Part shown: positions 23,790 to 35,336 of the stretch, piece after piece | Layout of the letters: each line of letters opens with the position of its first letter | Numbering within the stretch: the stretch's first letter is position 1 | Notes under the pieces: generated by a model | Told to the model about the DNA's origin: nothing | Seen by the model: the letters and a program-made list of their open reading frames with translations, nothing else | Databases searched by the model: none | Source of the DNA: Lethocerus indicus | Taxonomy: Eukaryota; Arthropoda; Insecta; Hemiptera; Belostomatidae | Length of the DNA stretch: 64,000 nt | Direction: 5' to 3' | Assembly (NCBI GenBank): GCA_019843655.1 | Contig: JACDQD010000104.1 | Coordinates: forward strand, 4,092,001-4,156,000 | Program-made: the position numbers and the translations under genes

Positions 23790-26700
23790 GGCCGACGAGT
23801 GGTCATCCCGGGCACCGTGGGACGGACAACGAGACGCTCACTACACACTCCGAGAGGGACACGAGAGGTCAGACCGACAACAAGTCTGTTCTCTCCCGGA
23901 GGCGGGGCTCCCGGCCGAACACACTGGGCCGCGCGCTGGACGCCTCTCGTAATAGGCCAACGAGTGGTCATCCCGGGCACCGTGGGACGGACAACGAGAC
24001 GCTCACTACACACTCCGAGAGGGAAACACGAGTGCCGGTCAGCCCGACAACAAGTCTGTTCTCTCCCGGAGGCGGGGCTCCCGGCCGAACACACTGGGCC
24101 GCGCGCTGGACGCCTCTCGTAATAGGCCAACGAGTGGTCATCCCGGGCACCGTGGGACGGACAACGAGACGCTCACTACACACTCCGAGAGGGAAACACG
24201 AGTGCCGGTCAGCCCGACAACAAGTCTGTTCTCTCCCGGAGGCGGGGCTCCCGGCCGAACACACTGGGCCGCGCGCTGGACGCCTCTCGTAATAGGCCAA
24301 CGAGTGGTCATCCCGGGCACCGTGGGACGGACAACGAGACGCTCACTACACACTCCGAGAGGGAAACACGAGTGCCGGTCAGCCCGACAACAAGTCTGTT
24401 CTCTCCCGGAGGCGGGGCTCCCGGCCGAACACACTGGGCCGCGCGCTGGACGCCTCTCGTAATAGGCCAACGAGTGGTCATCCCGGGCACCGTGGGACGG
24501 ACAACGAGACGCTCACTACACACTCCGAGAGGGAAACACGAGTGCCGGTCAGCCCGACAACAAGTCTGTTCTCTCCCGGAGGCGGGGCTCCCGGCCGAAC
24601 ACACTGGGCCGCGCGCTGGACGCCTCTCGTAATAGGCCAACGAGTGGTCATCCCGGGCACCGTGGGACGGACAACGAGACGCTCACTACACACTCCGAGA
24701 GGGAAACACGAGTGCCGGTCAGCCCGACAACAAGTCTGTTCTCTCCCGGAGGCGGGGCTCCCGGCCGAACACACTGGGCCGCGCGCTGGACGCCTCTCGT
24801 AATAGGCCAACGAGTGGTCATCCCGGGCACCGTGGGACGGACAACCGGGACGCTCACTACACACTCCGAGAGGGAAACACGAGTGCCGGTCAGCCCGACA
24901 ACAAGTCTGTTCTCTCCCGGAGGCGGGGCTCCCGGCCGAACACATTGGGCCGCGCGCTGGACGCCTCTCGTAATAAGGCCAACGAGTGGTCATCCCGGGC
25001 ACCGTGGGACGGACAACGAGGACGCTCACTACACACTCCGAGAGGGAAACACGAGTGCCGGTCAGCCCGACAACAAGTCTGTTCTCTCCCGGAGGCGGGG
25101 CTCCCGGCCGAACACATTGGGCCGCGCGCTGGACGCCTCTCGTAATAGGCCAACGAGTGGTCATCCCGGGCACCGTGGGACGGACAACGAGACGCTCACT
25201 ACACACTCCGAGAGGGAAACACGAGTGCCGGTCAGCCCGACAACAAGTCTGTTCTCTCCCGGAGGCGGGGCTCCCGGCCGAACACATTGGGCCGCGCGCT
25301 GGACGCCTCTCGTAATAGGCCAACGAGTGGTCATCCCGGGCACCGTGGGACGGACAACGGGACGCTCACTACACACTCCGAGAGGGAAACACGAGTGCCG
25401 GTCAGCCCGACAACAAGTCTGTTCTCTCCCGGAGGCGGGGCTCCCGGCCGAACACATTGGGCCGCGCGCTGGACGCCTCTCGTAATAGGCCAACGAGTGG
25501 TCATCCCGGGCACCGTGGGACGGACAACGGGACGCTCACTACACACTCCGAGAGGGAAACACGAGTGCCGGTCAGCCCGACAACAAGTCTGTTCTCTCCC
25601 GGAGGCGGGGCTCCCGGCCGAACACATTGGGCCGCGCGCTGGACGCCTCTCGTAATAGGCCAACGAGTGGTCATCCCGGGCACCGTGGGACGGACAACGG
25701 GACGCTCACTACACACTCCGAGAGGGAAACACGAGTGGTCGGTCAGCCCGACAACAAGTCTGTTCTCTCCCGGAGGCGGGGCTCCCGGCCGAACACATTG
25801 GGCCGCGCGCTGGACGCCTCTCGTAATAGGCCAACGAGTGGTCATCCCGGGCACCGTGGGACGGACAACGGGACGCTCACTACACACTCCGAGAGGGAAA
25901 CACGAGTGGTCGGTCAGGCCGACTCAACAAGTCTGTTCTCTCCCGGAGGCGGGGCTCCCGGCCGAAGGGCACGCGCGGGCTGGACGCCTCTCGTAATAGG
26001 CCAACGAGTGGTCATCCCGGGCACCGTGGGACGGACAACGGGACGCTCACTACACACTCCGAGAGGGAAACACGAGTGCCGGTCAGCCCGACAACAAGTC
26101 TGTTCTCTCCCGGAGGCGGGGCTCCCGGCCGAACACATTGGGCCGCGCGCTGGACGCCTCTCGTAATAGGCCAACGAGTGGTCATCCCGGGCACCGTGGG
26201 ACGGACAACGAGACGCTCACTACACACTCCGAGAGGGAAACACGAGTGCCGGTCAGCCCGACAACAAGTCTGTTCTCTCCCGGAGGCGGGGCTCCCGGCC
26301 GAACACACATTGGGCCGCGCGCTGGACGCCTCTCGTAAAAGGCCAACGAGTGGTCATCCCGGGCACCGTGGGACGGACAACGGGACGCTCACTACACACT
26401 CCGAGAGGAAACACGAGTGCCGGTCAGGCCGACTCAAGTCTGTTCTCTCCCGGAGGCGGGGCTCCCGGCCGAACACATTGGGCCGCGCGCTGGACGCCTC
26501 TCGTAAAGGCCAACGAGTGGTCATCCCGGGCACCGTGGGACGGACAACGGGACGCTCACTACACACTCCGAGAGGGAAACACGAGTGCCGGTCAGCCCGA
26601 CAACAAGTCTGTTCTCTCCCGGAGGCGGGGCTCCCGGCCGAACACATTGGGCCGCGCGCTGGACGCCTCTCGTAAAGGCCAACGAGTGGTCATCCCGGGC

Positions 26701-27765
26701 ACCGTGGGACGGACAACGGGACGCTCACTACACACTCCGAGAGGGAAACACGAGTGCCGGTCAGCCCGACAACAAGTCTGTTCTCTCCCGGAGGCGGGGC
26801 TCCGGCCGAACACATTGGGCCGCGCGCTGGACGCCTCTCGTAATGGCCAACGAGTGGTCATCCCGGGCACCGTGGGACGGACAACGGACGCTCACTACAC
26901 ACTCCGAGGAAACACGAGTGGTCCGGTCAGGCCCGACAACAAGTCTGTTCTCTCCCGGAGGCGGGGCTCAGCCGAACACATTGGGCCGCGCGCTGGACGC
27001 CTCTCGTAAAGGCCAACGAGTGGTCATCCCGGGCACCGTGGGACGGACAACAGGACGCTCACTACACACTCCGAGAGGAAACACGAGTGCCGGTCAGGCC
27101 CGACAACAAGTCTGTTCTCTCCCGGAGGCGGGGCTCCCGGCCGAACACATTGGGCCGCGCGCTGGACGCCTCTCGTAAAGGCCAACGAGTGGTCATCCCG
27201 GGCACCGTGGGACGGACAACAACAGGGACGCTCACTACACACTCCGAGAGAAACACGAGTGGTCGGTCAGGCCGACTCAACAAGTCTGTTCTCTCCCGGA
27301 GGCGGGGCTCCCGGCCGAACACATTGGGCCGCGCGCTGGACGCCTCTCGTAAAGGCCAACGAGTGGTCATCCCGGGCACCGTGGGACGGACAACGGACGC
27401 TCACTACACACTCCGTGCCGTCAGGCCGACAACAAGTCTGTTCTCTCCCGGAGGCGGGGCTCCAGCCGAACACATTGGGCCGCGCGCTGGACGCCTCTCG
27501 TAAAGGCCAACGAGTGGTCATCCCGGGCACCGTGGGACGGACAACGGACGCTCACTACACACTCCGAGAGAAACACAGTAGCCCGACAACAAGTCTGTTC
27601 TCTCTCCAAACACACTGTGGAAAATCCCGGGCACCGTGGGACTGGACAACAGGACGCTCACTAAACACTCCGGGACACGCGGTCAGTCTGTTCTCTCCCG
27701 GAGGCGGGCTCCCGGCCGAACACACATTGGGCCGCGAGTTTCCGCCTCTTATTGATAGGCGAGTC
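23790..27765. repeat. Satellite array B, 170-bp monomers
   Basis: About 23 head-to-tail monomers continue array A in the same orientation. Starts at 23,954, 24,124, 24,294 and onward are 170 bp apart; the first transition unit is 165 bp. Units from about 23,954 to 24,804 look identical. Later units share changes (cacattggg for cacactggg, acgggacgc for acgagacgc). From about 26,300 small indels build up, and the last units near 27,560-27,765 are badly degraded. This fits homogenisation at the centre and decay at the edge. It has near-continuous open frames in all phases on both strands (up to 281 aa), which I do not regard as genes. Confidence 0.95.
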
Positions 27766-27769
27766 CGCC

Positions 27770-28290
27770 GAGTACGGGGTTCATGAGGAACAATTGCGGC
27801 AATGTTAACACGAAGGTTCTTTCCCGAATCTGACTCTTCGGTATATAGTTCGGGTGCTATTTTTTCCTGAACATCTAAAAGTTCATCACAGACCTGTTCT
27901 TGCTCAGTTAAAAGCGGCTAAAAAGCCGCCTGGCCCTCTAAGAAGAATATTGTGTGTTTTACCGGTAGCATTGGATACCGGAATCGCCTATTGTTAGGCT
28001 ATAATAAATATATAGTCTCGTTCGTAAGAACGGCCATGTACCACTATGTATTATTGTGAATCAAAACAAAACTGCGTAAAACTCAAAATGTCCGGCACCC
28101 TATCCAGGTGCGGGGCTGCCCGACATTCAATCACACACCTCACCGACCTGCTTGGCACTCCGCATTTTTACTTCCTCTTAGAAGGTTTGACACCGGTCAG
28201 GCCAGACCATACGGTAGGAATAAACCAGACCCTCGGACCCCCCGACCAGGCATCTCCCGTCAAGTTTTTCCACCCCGACACTGACATCCT
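27770..28290. other. Spacer between satellite arrays, no gene
   Basis: AT-richer unique-looking sequence with small hairpins, for example agcggctaaaaagccgc near 27,912. From about 28,090 it becomes C-rich. A 95-aa plus frame at 28,046-28,333 runs into the minisatellite and is not supported. Confidence 0.4.
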
Positions 28291-28299
28291 CCCTCACCG

Positions 28300-30560
28300 C
28301 CGTGCCGCCCGAACCTCCCACGACCCCCGCTAGCCCGTCGACAACTCACATCCTCCCCCGGCCTCCTACCCGCCGTGCCGCCCGGAACCTCCCTCACGAC
28401 CCCCGCTAGCCCGTCGACAACTCACATCCTCCGCCCGGCCTCCTACCCGCCGTGCCGCCCGGAACCTCCCTCACGACCCCCGCTAGCCCGTCGACAACTC
28501 ACATCCTCCGCCCGGCCTCCTACCCGCCGTGCCGCCCGGAACCTCCCTCACGACCCCCGCTGGCCCGTCCCTCCACGACAAGCCGTCAGGCCTCCTACCC
28601 GCCGTGCCGCCCGGAACCTCCTCCACGACCCCGCTGGCCCCGTCGATCCGTCCTCCGCCCGGCCTCCTACCCGCCGTGCCATGAACCTCACGACCCTCGA
28701 CCTCCCTCAGCCTCCCTCGATCCTCCGCCCGGCCTCCACCCCCGCCGTCGAGCTCCAACCTCCTCACGACAGCCCGCCGTCCACTCCAGAACCCCGCCCC
28801 CTCCGTCGACAGCTCCTCCTCCGCCGCCTGCCACCCTTGGAACCTCGACCTTTGCCCGTCAGACACCCGCCGTCACCTCCTCCGCCGTCGACGCCCGGGA
28901 ACCTCCCTCATCGACCCCGCCAGGCCCGTCGACAACTCCGCCGGCCTCCTGCCCGCCGTGCCGCCCCACATCCTCCGCCCGGCCTCCTACCCGCCGTGCC
29001 GCCCCGAGACCTCCCTCACGACCCCGCTGGACAACTCACATCCTCCCGCCTCACGCCTACCGGCCTCCTACCCGTGGCCTCCCTCCACGACCGCTAGCCC
29101 GTCGACAACTCCATCCTCCCCCGGCCGCCGTTTGACCGCACCTCTCACAACTCCTCCCCCCGGCCTCCTCTGCCGTAACCTCTCACGACTTGCCCGTCGA
29201 CAGGCTCACATCCTCGCCGGCCTCCTACCCCCTTGCCGTGCCGCTTGAACCTCCCTCCACGACCCCCGCCGTGGCCCCGGAGCCCGTCGACAACTCCATC
29301 CTCCTGGCCTCCTACCCGCCGTGCCGGAACCTCCTCCTGCCCGCCGTGCCGGACGACCCCCGCTCTGCCCATCCTCCCGTCGACAACTCACATCCTCTCC
29401 CACCCGCCGTGCCGGGAACCTCCCTCACGACCCCCGCTGGCCCGTCGACAACTCATCCTCCGCCGGCCTCCACCCGCCGTCGCCGCCGCCCGGAACCTCC
29501 CTCACGACACAACTCATCCTCCGCCGGCCTCCTACCCGCCGTGCCGAACCTCCCTCACGGCCGTCGACAACTCATGATCAGCTCCTCCGTCCGTGCCGGC
29601 CTCCTACGACGCGTGGCCTGAACCTCACCCCCGCTGGTACCCCCGCTTGACTCCTCCTCCCGTGGGAACCTCCCTCACGACCCCCGCCCCAGCCCGTCGA
29701 CTCCATCCACCCGCCGTGCCGCCCTGAACCTCCCTCGACCCCCGCTGGCCCGTCGATCCTCCCCGGCCTCCTACCCGCCGTGCCGCCCGGAACCTCCCTC
29801 CGATGGCATCGACAAGCTCACATCCTCCGCGGCCTCCTACCCGCCGTGAACCTCCCTCACGACTTCTGGCCCGTCGACAGCTCACATCCTCCGCCCGGCC
29901 TCCTGCCCGCCGTGCCTCCTCCACCCGGCCATTCTCATCCGGGACCGGACCTTGCAACTCATCGCCGTGCCGCCCATTGTTCCTAACCTCCCTCATTCGA
30001 GCTCATCCTCCGGGGATTGACCCCCAGCCCGTCGACGTGCCTCGAACTGCCAACGACCCCGACAACTCAGTCCGGCCGACCCGCCGTGCTTTCTCCCCTC
30101 CGCTAGCCCGTCGACAACTCATCCTCCTCTCGAACCTCTCACGACCCTGCCAGCCCTCGACAACTTACATCAAACCTCCCTCACGACCCCCCTTGCTCGA
30201 CAGCTCACATCCTCCCTTGGCCTCCTACCCGCCGTGCTTGGAACATCCTCACGACCCCCGCTAGCCCGTCGACAACTCCATCCTCCCCTCCCCCACTCTT
30301 ACTTGTCGCCCGGAACATCCCTATGACCCCATCCGTCGACAACTCACATCCTCTGGCCACCAACTCGCCGGTCCATCCGAACTTCTCCCACGACCCCGCT
30401 ATCCAATCGACAACTCACATCCTCCCTCTTGCCACTTACCCGCCTTGCCGCCCGGAACATCTTCCTACGACCCCGCTATCCAATCGACAACTCACATCCT
30501 CCCTCCGGCCACTTACTCGCCGGTCCATCCGGAACTTCCCCCACGACCCCCGCTATCCGT
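28300..30560. repeat. 77-bp GC-rich minisatellite
   Basis: The segment tagcccgtcgacaactcac recurs at 28,331, 28,408 and 28,485, exactly 77 bp apart, with ggcctcctacccgccgtgcc and cggaacctccctcacgac between. About 25-30 copies follow, increasingly shortened and mutated, the last ones AT-shifted. The strand bias is extreme: C-rich on plus, G-rich on minus. Proline/arginine-rich frames of up to 240 aa are translations of the repeat. It ends exactly where the Penelope-like element begins. Confidence 0.93.
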
Positions 30561-30569
30561 GGCTATATA

Positions 30570-32063
30570 AAATAGTCAAACACATCGCGAAAATAATAAT
30601 GAAAAAATCACCCTCAACAACAATTACACAGCAAAAAACACATTAGAACTAATAAACTCCATAAACACAACTAAAAGAACTAGAAAAACAAAATTAATAT
30701 CATTGGACATAAGAAACTTAGACGTGTATAACCATAAAACACCACCCAAACTATTATCATAACAGAGAACACCAGATAGCCCGAAAAATTCAACAAAAAA
30801 TTAACTTAAAAACTTAAAAAATTAAACTTATACACGTCTATACCAATCAAAGAAACGATTAAACTCTTAAAATCACACCTGACAAAAAATAACACAATAG
30901 AATTCACAAATGAACTTATAAAACTTACAACCCAAACCTTAGTCAAAACTACTTCCAATTTAACGATAAATATTACCAGGGTAATAACGGACTCGGAATG
31001 GGCAACCCCACATCCGCCATCCTATCCGAACTCTTCCTCCAAGACCTAGAGGACAGACACATTGAGACACTTAAAAAGAAATACAACATCAGCCACTATA
31101 TCAGATACGTAGACGACACACTACTAATCACAGACCACCACAACCCCGACGAAATACTAAATGACTTCAACCTCCTCCACCCAAAAATACAATACACGAT
31201 AGAGAAAGAAAAAGACGACCAAATTAATTTCTTAGACGTTACCATAAAAAAAGAAAAAGATAGACTCACATTTGACATTTTTAGGAAAGATACCACCACA
31301 GACACCATCATCCACCAACAATCCAACACACCCACACCAACACAAACTAGCGGCACTAAAATACCTAACAGACAGACTAAACAAATACCCCTTATCCAGC
31401 GAAAAATATGACAAAGAACATAAAACAATCCTCCAAGTCGCAAAGAACAACGGATATACTGCCAATACAATAACAAAACTATTAAAAAAGAAAGAGAAGC
31501 CCACAACGAACCTCACAAACCCAGAAGAACCCCCCCAAAAATGGGCCACATTCACTTACACTGGCCACGAAACCTACAAAATCACGAACATCTTTAAAAA
31601 ACTAAAATTCAAAATATCATACAGAATAACCAATAAATTAGAAAAACACATCAGCACACAACAACAAAATAAACACAAACAAAGCGGGATATACAAGATA
31701 ACATGCGGATCGTGCGATGGAGTTTACATCGGCCAAACCGGACGAAAAATTGAGGACAGATACAAGGAACATATAAAAGCCATAAAATACAAAACAGATT
31801 CCAATTTCGCCAACCATATCATAAACACCGGGCACGAAACAATGAACATCAAAAGATCTTTAAAATTATTACACCCAGGTAAAAAAGGAAAAGAATTAGA
31901 CATTATAGAAAACCTGGAGATCTTCAAACATAAGAAAAACAACATTATAAATGAGAAAATTAATTCCCAGAGTGACGCGATATTTACACCTATAATCCTC
32001 TTAAAGGATCACACCCACCCTACCACCACACCACCCCCTTCCGACAATCTGACTCATACCTAG
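30570..32063 (+). pseudogene. Penelope-like element: reverse transcriptase plus GIY-YIG endonuclease
   Basis: Order on plus: LISLDIRNL near 30,690 (RT block A-like), IPIKETIKLLKSHL at 30,840, NYFQFNDKYYQ then GLGMGNPTSAILSELFLQ from 30,947, RYVDDTLLI (catalytic D-D) near 31,105, and INFLDVTI. After a one-base frameshift near 31,325 the frame continues HPHQHKLAALKYLTDRLNKY, then GIYKITCGSCDGVYIGQTGR and ANHIINTGHE, the GIY-YIG nuclease, ending at TAG 32,061-32,063. This RT-GIY-YIG order is diagnostic of endonuclease-positive PLEs, which copy RNA into DNA at nicked targets. Several frameshifts and a disrupted 5' half (30,730-30,830) make it inactive, but the 3' half is well preserved and probably young. 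Confidence 0.9.
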
Positions 32064-32124
32064 AAAACGGATTAACAAAATCAGAAGACAAACATAACCC
32101 CCAATAACAATAACAGAACACATA

Positions 32125-32285
32125 TATAAACGACTGAAAGTGACAGTGCAGTGAGGATGCCCAAAAAACATCCAAAGTGCTAACAGTGACTAACACCGCT
32201 ACTGAAGAGGGCGAGCAGCCGAAACCGGTCTAGCAAAAGACCTAACCAGCGAGAGGAGACAGAAACATCACAAACCTACAGTAAA
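32125..32285 (+). repeat. PLE 3' unit with hammerhead core (repeat copy 1)
   Basis: Directly downstream of the PLE stop codon. It contains gtgacagtgcagtgaggatgcc, the hammerhead core, then ccagcgagaggagacagaaa and cctacag. The same segments recur at about 42.3, 48.4, 58.2, 62.5, 63.1 and 63.4 kb, which links these dispersed repeats to this PLE family. Known PLEs carry such sequence in terminal (pLTR) regions. Confidence 0.8.
32198..32234 (+). ncRNA. Hammerhead ribozyme (type I), PLE-associated
   Basis: Helix I is GCUA (32,198-32,201) pairing with UAGC (32,231-32,234). The core is CUGAAGA (32,202-32,208), matching CUGANGA. Helix II is GGC/GCC inside 32,209-32,220, with an extra G at its base. 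GAAA follows at 32,221-32,224. Helix III is only ACCGGU, a perfect palindrome, and cleavage would be after C at 32,230. All invariant core bases are present. Such a short helix III is known from PLE and retrozyme hammerheads, which are thought to work as dimers. The extra base in helix II may reduce activity. Confidence 0.75.
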
Positions 32286-32289
32286 TTAA

Positions 32290-34990
32290 TTATCATAATT
32301 TGTCAAAATGTTTTGAACGGAGTTATATTTAAAATATGTATTAATATGTATCTTTATAAGTGTCTCCGAATTCATCAAGTGATTACGGAAAACACGAAAA
32401 TTCGCCTTCGGACTCCGCAAACTTGCTGCAGACACTAAAATTCCGTGTACCGTGTTAAAATAACGTGTAGTCCGGCCTATATTTCCTGCAGTTTATTGGC
32501 CGACAGCGCGAAGGGAAAATTCGGAAATTAAAAACTAAACTAAATACCGTGCGTAAAAACGAAATGAAAATAGAAGGGACGCCCGTATTCCAGATCCAGT
32601 GATAAGTATCTAAAATTTATCGAGTCCGATCTTGCCGGGCCCGGTTTCAATTGCTTTCATTGCCCAACTGGAATAATTGAAAAAGTGTTCGGCCCCAGCT
32701 AGTTCGGCTAGCCCAATGGAATCCTCGTTTGTACGCTATTTACCGTTTTCTTATTGCCAGCTCTCCCTTTTCATTTTTAACGGCTCCCTTTTTTTCCTCT
32801 CTCTCTCTCCCTCCCTCCTGGATTGTAATCGGCTAAAGGGGGATTTGTTATATTTCAGTGGGAGAAGATGTAAGGAGGCCTTTCTAATTATGCCTCTTTT
32901 TTGCTTGAGGTCCGGCTAAATTAATTTGCCCCGGCAATATTTTCTGTATTGTTATTCCGGCATTAGGTCTAAACATTTTTATGTATTTATCCTTTTCTCG
33001 AATAATGATCTGCGGAATGTTGCCGTCAATGTTCGGTAAATGTTCAGTTATATAAATTTTTTGAAGGTGGCGTTTGATTTCAACGCATCTTTAACTATAT
33101 CCATAGTAGATTTCGTATTATATAATATGATTATAATAAAAAATGAAAACGATTACTTCCGTTATTCCATCTCATTTTAATTGAACATCATTCAAGTGTA
33201 AAATCAATAGGTATAGATTTCATCCTTACTTAAATTTTCGTCGCTCGAATTTTTTTGCCCGAGAACGTTGCTATCTGAAACGACTTAACGTAGTTCGGGA
33301 TTCTGGAACTCGACAGTTGAGCTCCTTCCATTCTCTATTTGACTTCCATGAGTGGCTTACCTCTTCCGTATTCCGGTGCAGCGGTGCCGCTCAAATGCAC
33401 TTTTTTCCATAAATATTTCATCAGAACTGGGAATATCCTCTCCTTTGACTTCCCGTTAGGGATATTCCAGCGTAACCGTGGATAGTAATAGCCTATAGTT
33501 GTACGCCGAACTACCAGAACGAAGGCAGGAGCAGGATTGCTCAATCAATGGGTGGATTCTCAATCAAACATTCGAGTTATCAAATCCATATAAGATATAA
33601 TCTTTAAAATATTTATTAGATAGAATTCTAAATGCTGCTTCCTTTTTAATCTTTCTCGTAATATTCGTCAATCGTATTGGCCATTGGACGACAGACATTG
33701 CAAAGTATAGACTGGTAATGATTTCCATTGGGGAATGTGTGGCACCCTTATGTGTGTGTGTAAAAGGGGTTGGGGGCAATTGCTAACAGTTATATAAATG
33801 GTGTTGAAATGTTTAAACATGACGAAGGGTGAGTGTGATGGCGGTCTAGACGTGGGCGACGCGCGAGGGCGACAATGAATAAGGAATGGTTGGGCTCCCT
33901 CCTATGCCCGCCCTGTTGAATATTGAAATGTTTTGCAACAACTCGTTCCACCAATTGGGTTGGTGGAGCCATTCAACAACGTCTCCACTTCAAATCCCCA
34001 ATCGAATTGCTTCGTTGTGACCCCTATTTTCTCATTAAAAAAAAATTTATTAATTGTACAGGTCCCAGTCCTGAATCCAGTCTTTAATCTCAATAGTCGT
34101 ATATAACCTCGTCAAATTTATTCTGTCTATAACATTAAATTAATAGAAACTGACTGGTTTAAAATAAATATGGCCTTTTATTTTCCATATCTGCGACTTA
34201 TAGGTGTCTGGGTGGAGAGAGTTCGATCGACTGCGGCCGCGAGGTAACAAAGTATCCGGGGCCAATCGGAGAACTATCGGAAAGTTGGTTCTTCTTCCTG
34301 ATATGAAATGAAGTGTTGAAACGGTTTCTCGCCGCCTGGGTTTTCCGCCGGGGACCGTGGGACCGGGGTCGGCCGAAAACTATGGCCAAAGAAAATAGAC
34401 GCTGGGAGTGTTTTATTGCTCTATATCGCGGAACGTCGGAACACGGCGCCTTGTCTGAACCTCTCTGGAAGTGCGGGGAATTCCAGTGTCGGTAGACCCG
34501 ATTCCAGCCCCTTCTACAAACTTATACAGCATTGTTGTTCTTTTGTGAAACGATAAATTCGAAACGAACCGCAATCTGGGAGCTTGTTTTAAAACGTATT
34601 CCATGTGGTATTAGAATTCCACTACTGTTTTCAGTTCGAAGAACTACAAATGTATTCTCACAAACACAAGAAAATATTTCTCAATATTGGTCTTTGAATA
34701 AACCCTGTTCAAGAAAATTAATCTTGACCTAACTTATTATTATTATTATGAATAATGTTTCGTTTACAACGAGTATATATTCATTTCAAAATTAAAAAAA
34801 AAATTCAAACGAATTTCCAATAATAATCATGATTTTTTTTAAAACGACTTTTGAACCTTCGTTTAACACTTAATCACATGTGTGATTGCTCTAAGACTTA
34901 TCGGAGGTATTGTTAAGTGTTATATGCTGCTTCGTTATTGTTAGAGTGCAACAAATATGAATGTTTTATAATAAAGTAATTTGGTTTCAT
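32290..34990. other. No supported gene; probable dpr intron
   Basis: No gene recognised. Pyrimidine-rich tracts and short open frames only. If the exon at 34,996 is the last exon of a long dpr gene, this is the end of its last intron. Confidence 0.4.
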
Positions 34991-34995
34991 TTCAG

Positions 34996-35114
34996 GTGAA
35001 CACAGCGAGGCCATGCAGGGAGAAGCGTCTTCGGCCCTCATGAACGGGCTACAGATTTCATCTGTCGTCCTAATCTTGCTCTCTCTTCTCATCAGCTTCC
35101 TGAACGAGAACTGA
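34996..35114 (+). CDS. dpr-family protein, C-terminal exon
   Basis: An acceptor (TTTCATTTCAG) ends at 34,995. With a phase-1 entry the exon reads GEHSEAMQGEASSALMNG, then a hydrophobic tail (ISSVVLILLSLLISFL) and NEN before TGA at 35,112-35,114. In Dpr proteins the second Ig domain ends ...HVLNG and is followed by E-H-P-A-A-M-Q and a hydrophobic C-terminus used for a membrane or GPI anchor; both features are here. The Ig2 exon is not upstream on this strand within the window, so the last intron would exceed 34 kb and contain the F-box gene. Dpr proteins are neuronal surface partners of DIP proteins in synaptic matching. Which dpr paralogue is unknown. Confidence 0.7.
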
Positions 35115-35330
35115 AGTGAAACTACCAGTATCAAATCGTCTACTGAATTCCTAATGAAACTAACTAATTCCTTTTATTGAATGTACATAACGCGTCAGAA
35201 TAATTTGATAAAGCCTATATTATATTTTTGCCAGTATCGTCGTGTGGTTTTTTCCTTTTTTTTATTACATTTTGTGTAACCGACGTTTCTGGAATTTGTG
35301 TATTTATAGTATAAAGATGTAAATATTGTA

Positions 35331-35336
35331 AATAAA
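35331..35336 (+). terminator. Poly(A) signal of the plus-strand dpr gene
   Basis: AATAAA lies 217 bp after the stop codon, in an AT-rich 3' UTR. This supports 34,996-35,114 as a terminal exon. Confidence 0.6.

Noticed and set aside
23723..27786. Many open frames of 60-281 aa on both strands
   Set aside because: They are translations of the 170/172-bp satellite, which has few stops in any phase. The same peptides recur in shifted frames and antisense, with no gene structure.
27905..27930. Rho-independent-like hairpin (gcggctaaaaagccgc)
   Set aside because: A bacterial-type terminator has no meaning in this eukaryotic context. Noted only as a small hairpin.
28375..30264. Proline/arginine-rich frames of up to 240 aa
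   Set aside because: They follow the 77-bp minisatellite period, exist in two overlapping frames with the same peptides, and have no unique sequence or start context.
22946..30560. Tandem repeats considered as a CRISPR array
   Set aside because: Monomers are contiguous with no unique spacers, are far longer than CRISPR repeats, and the genome is eukaryotic.
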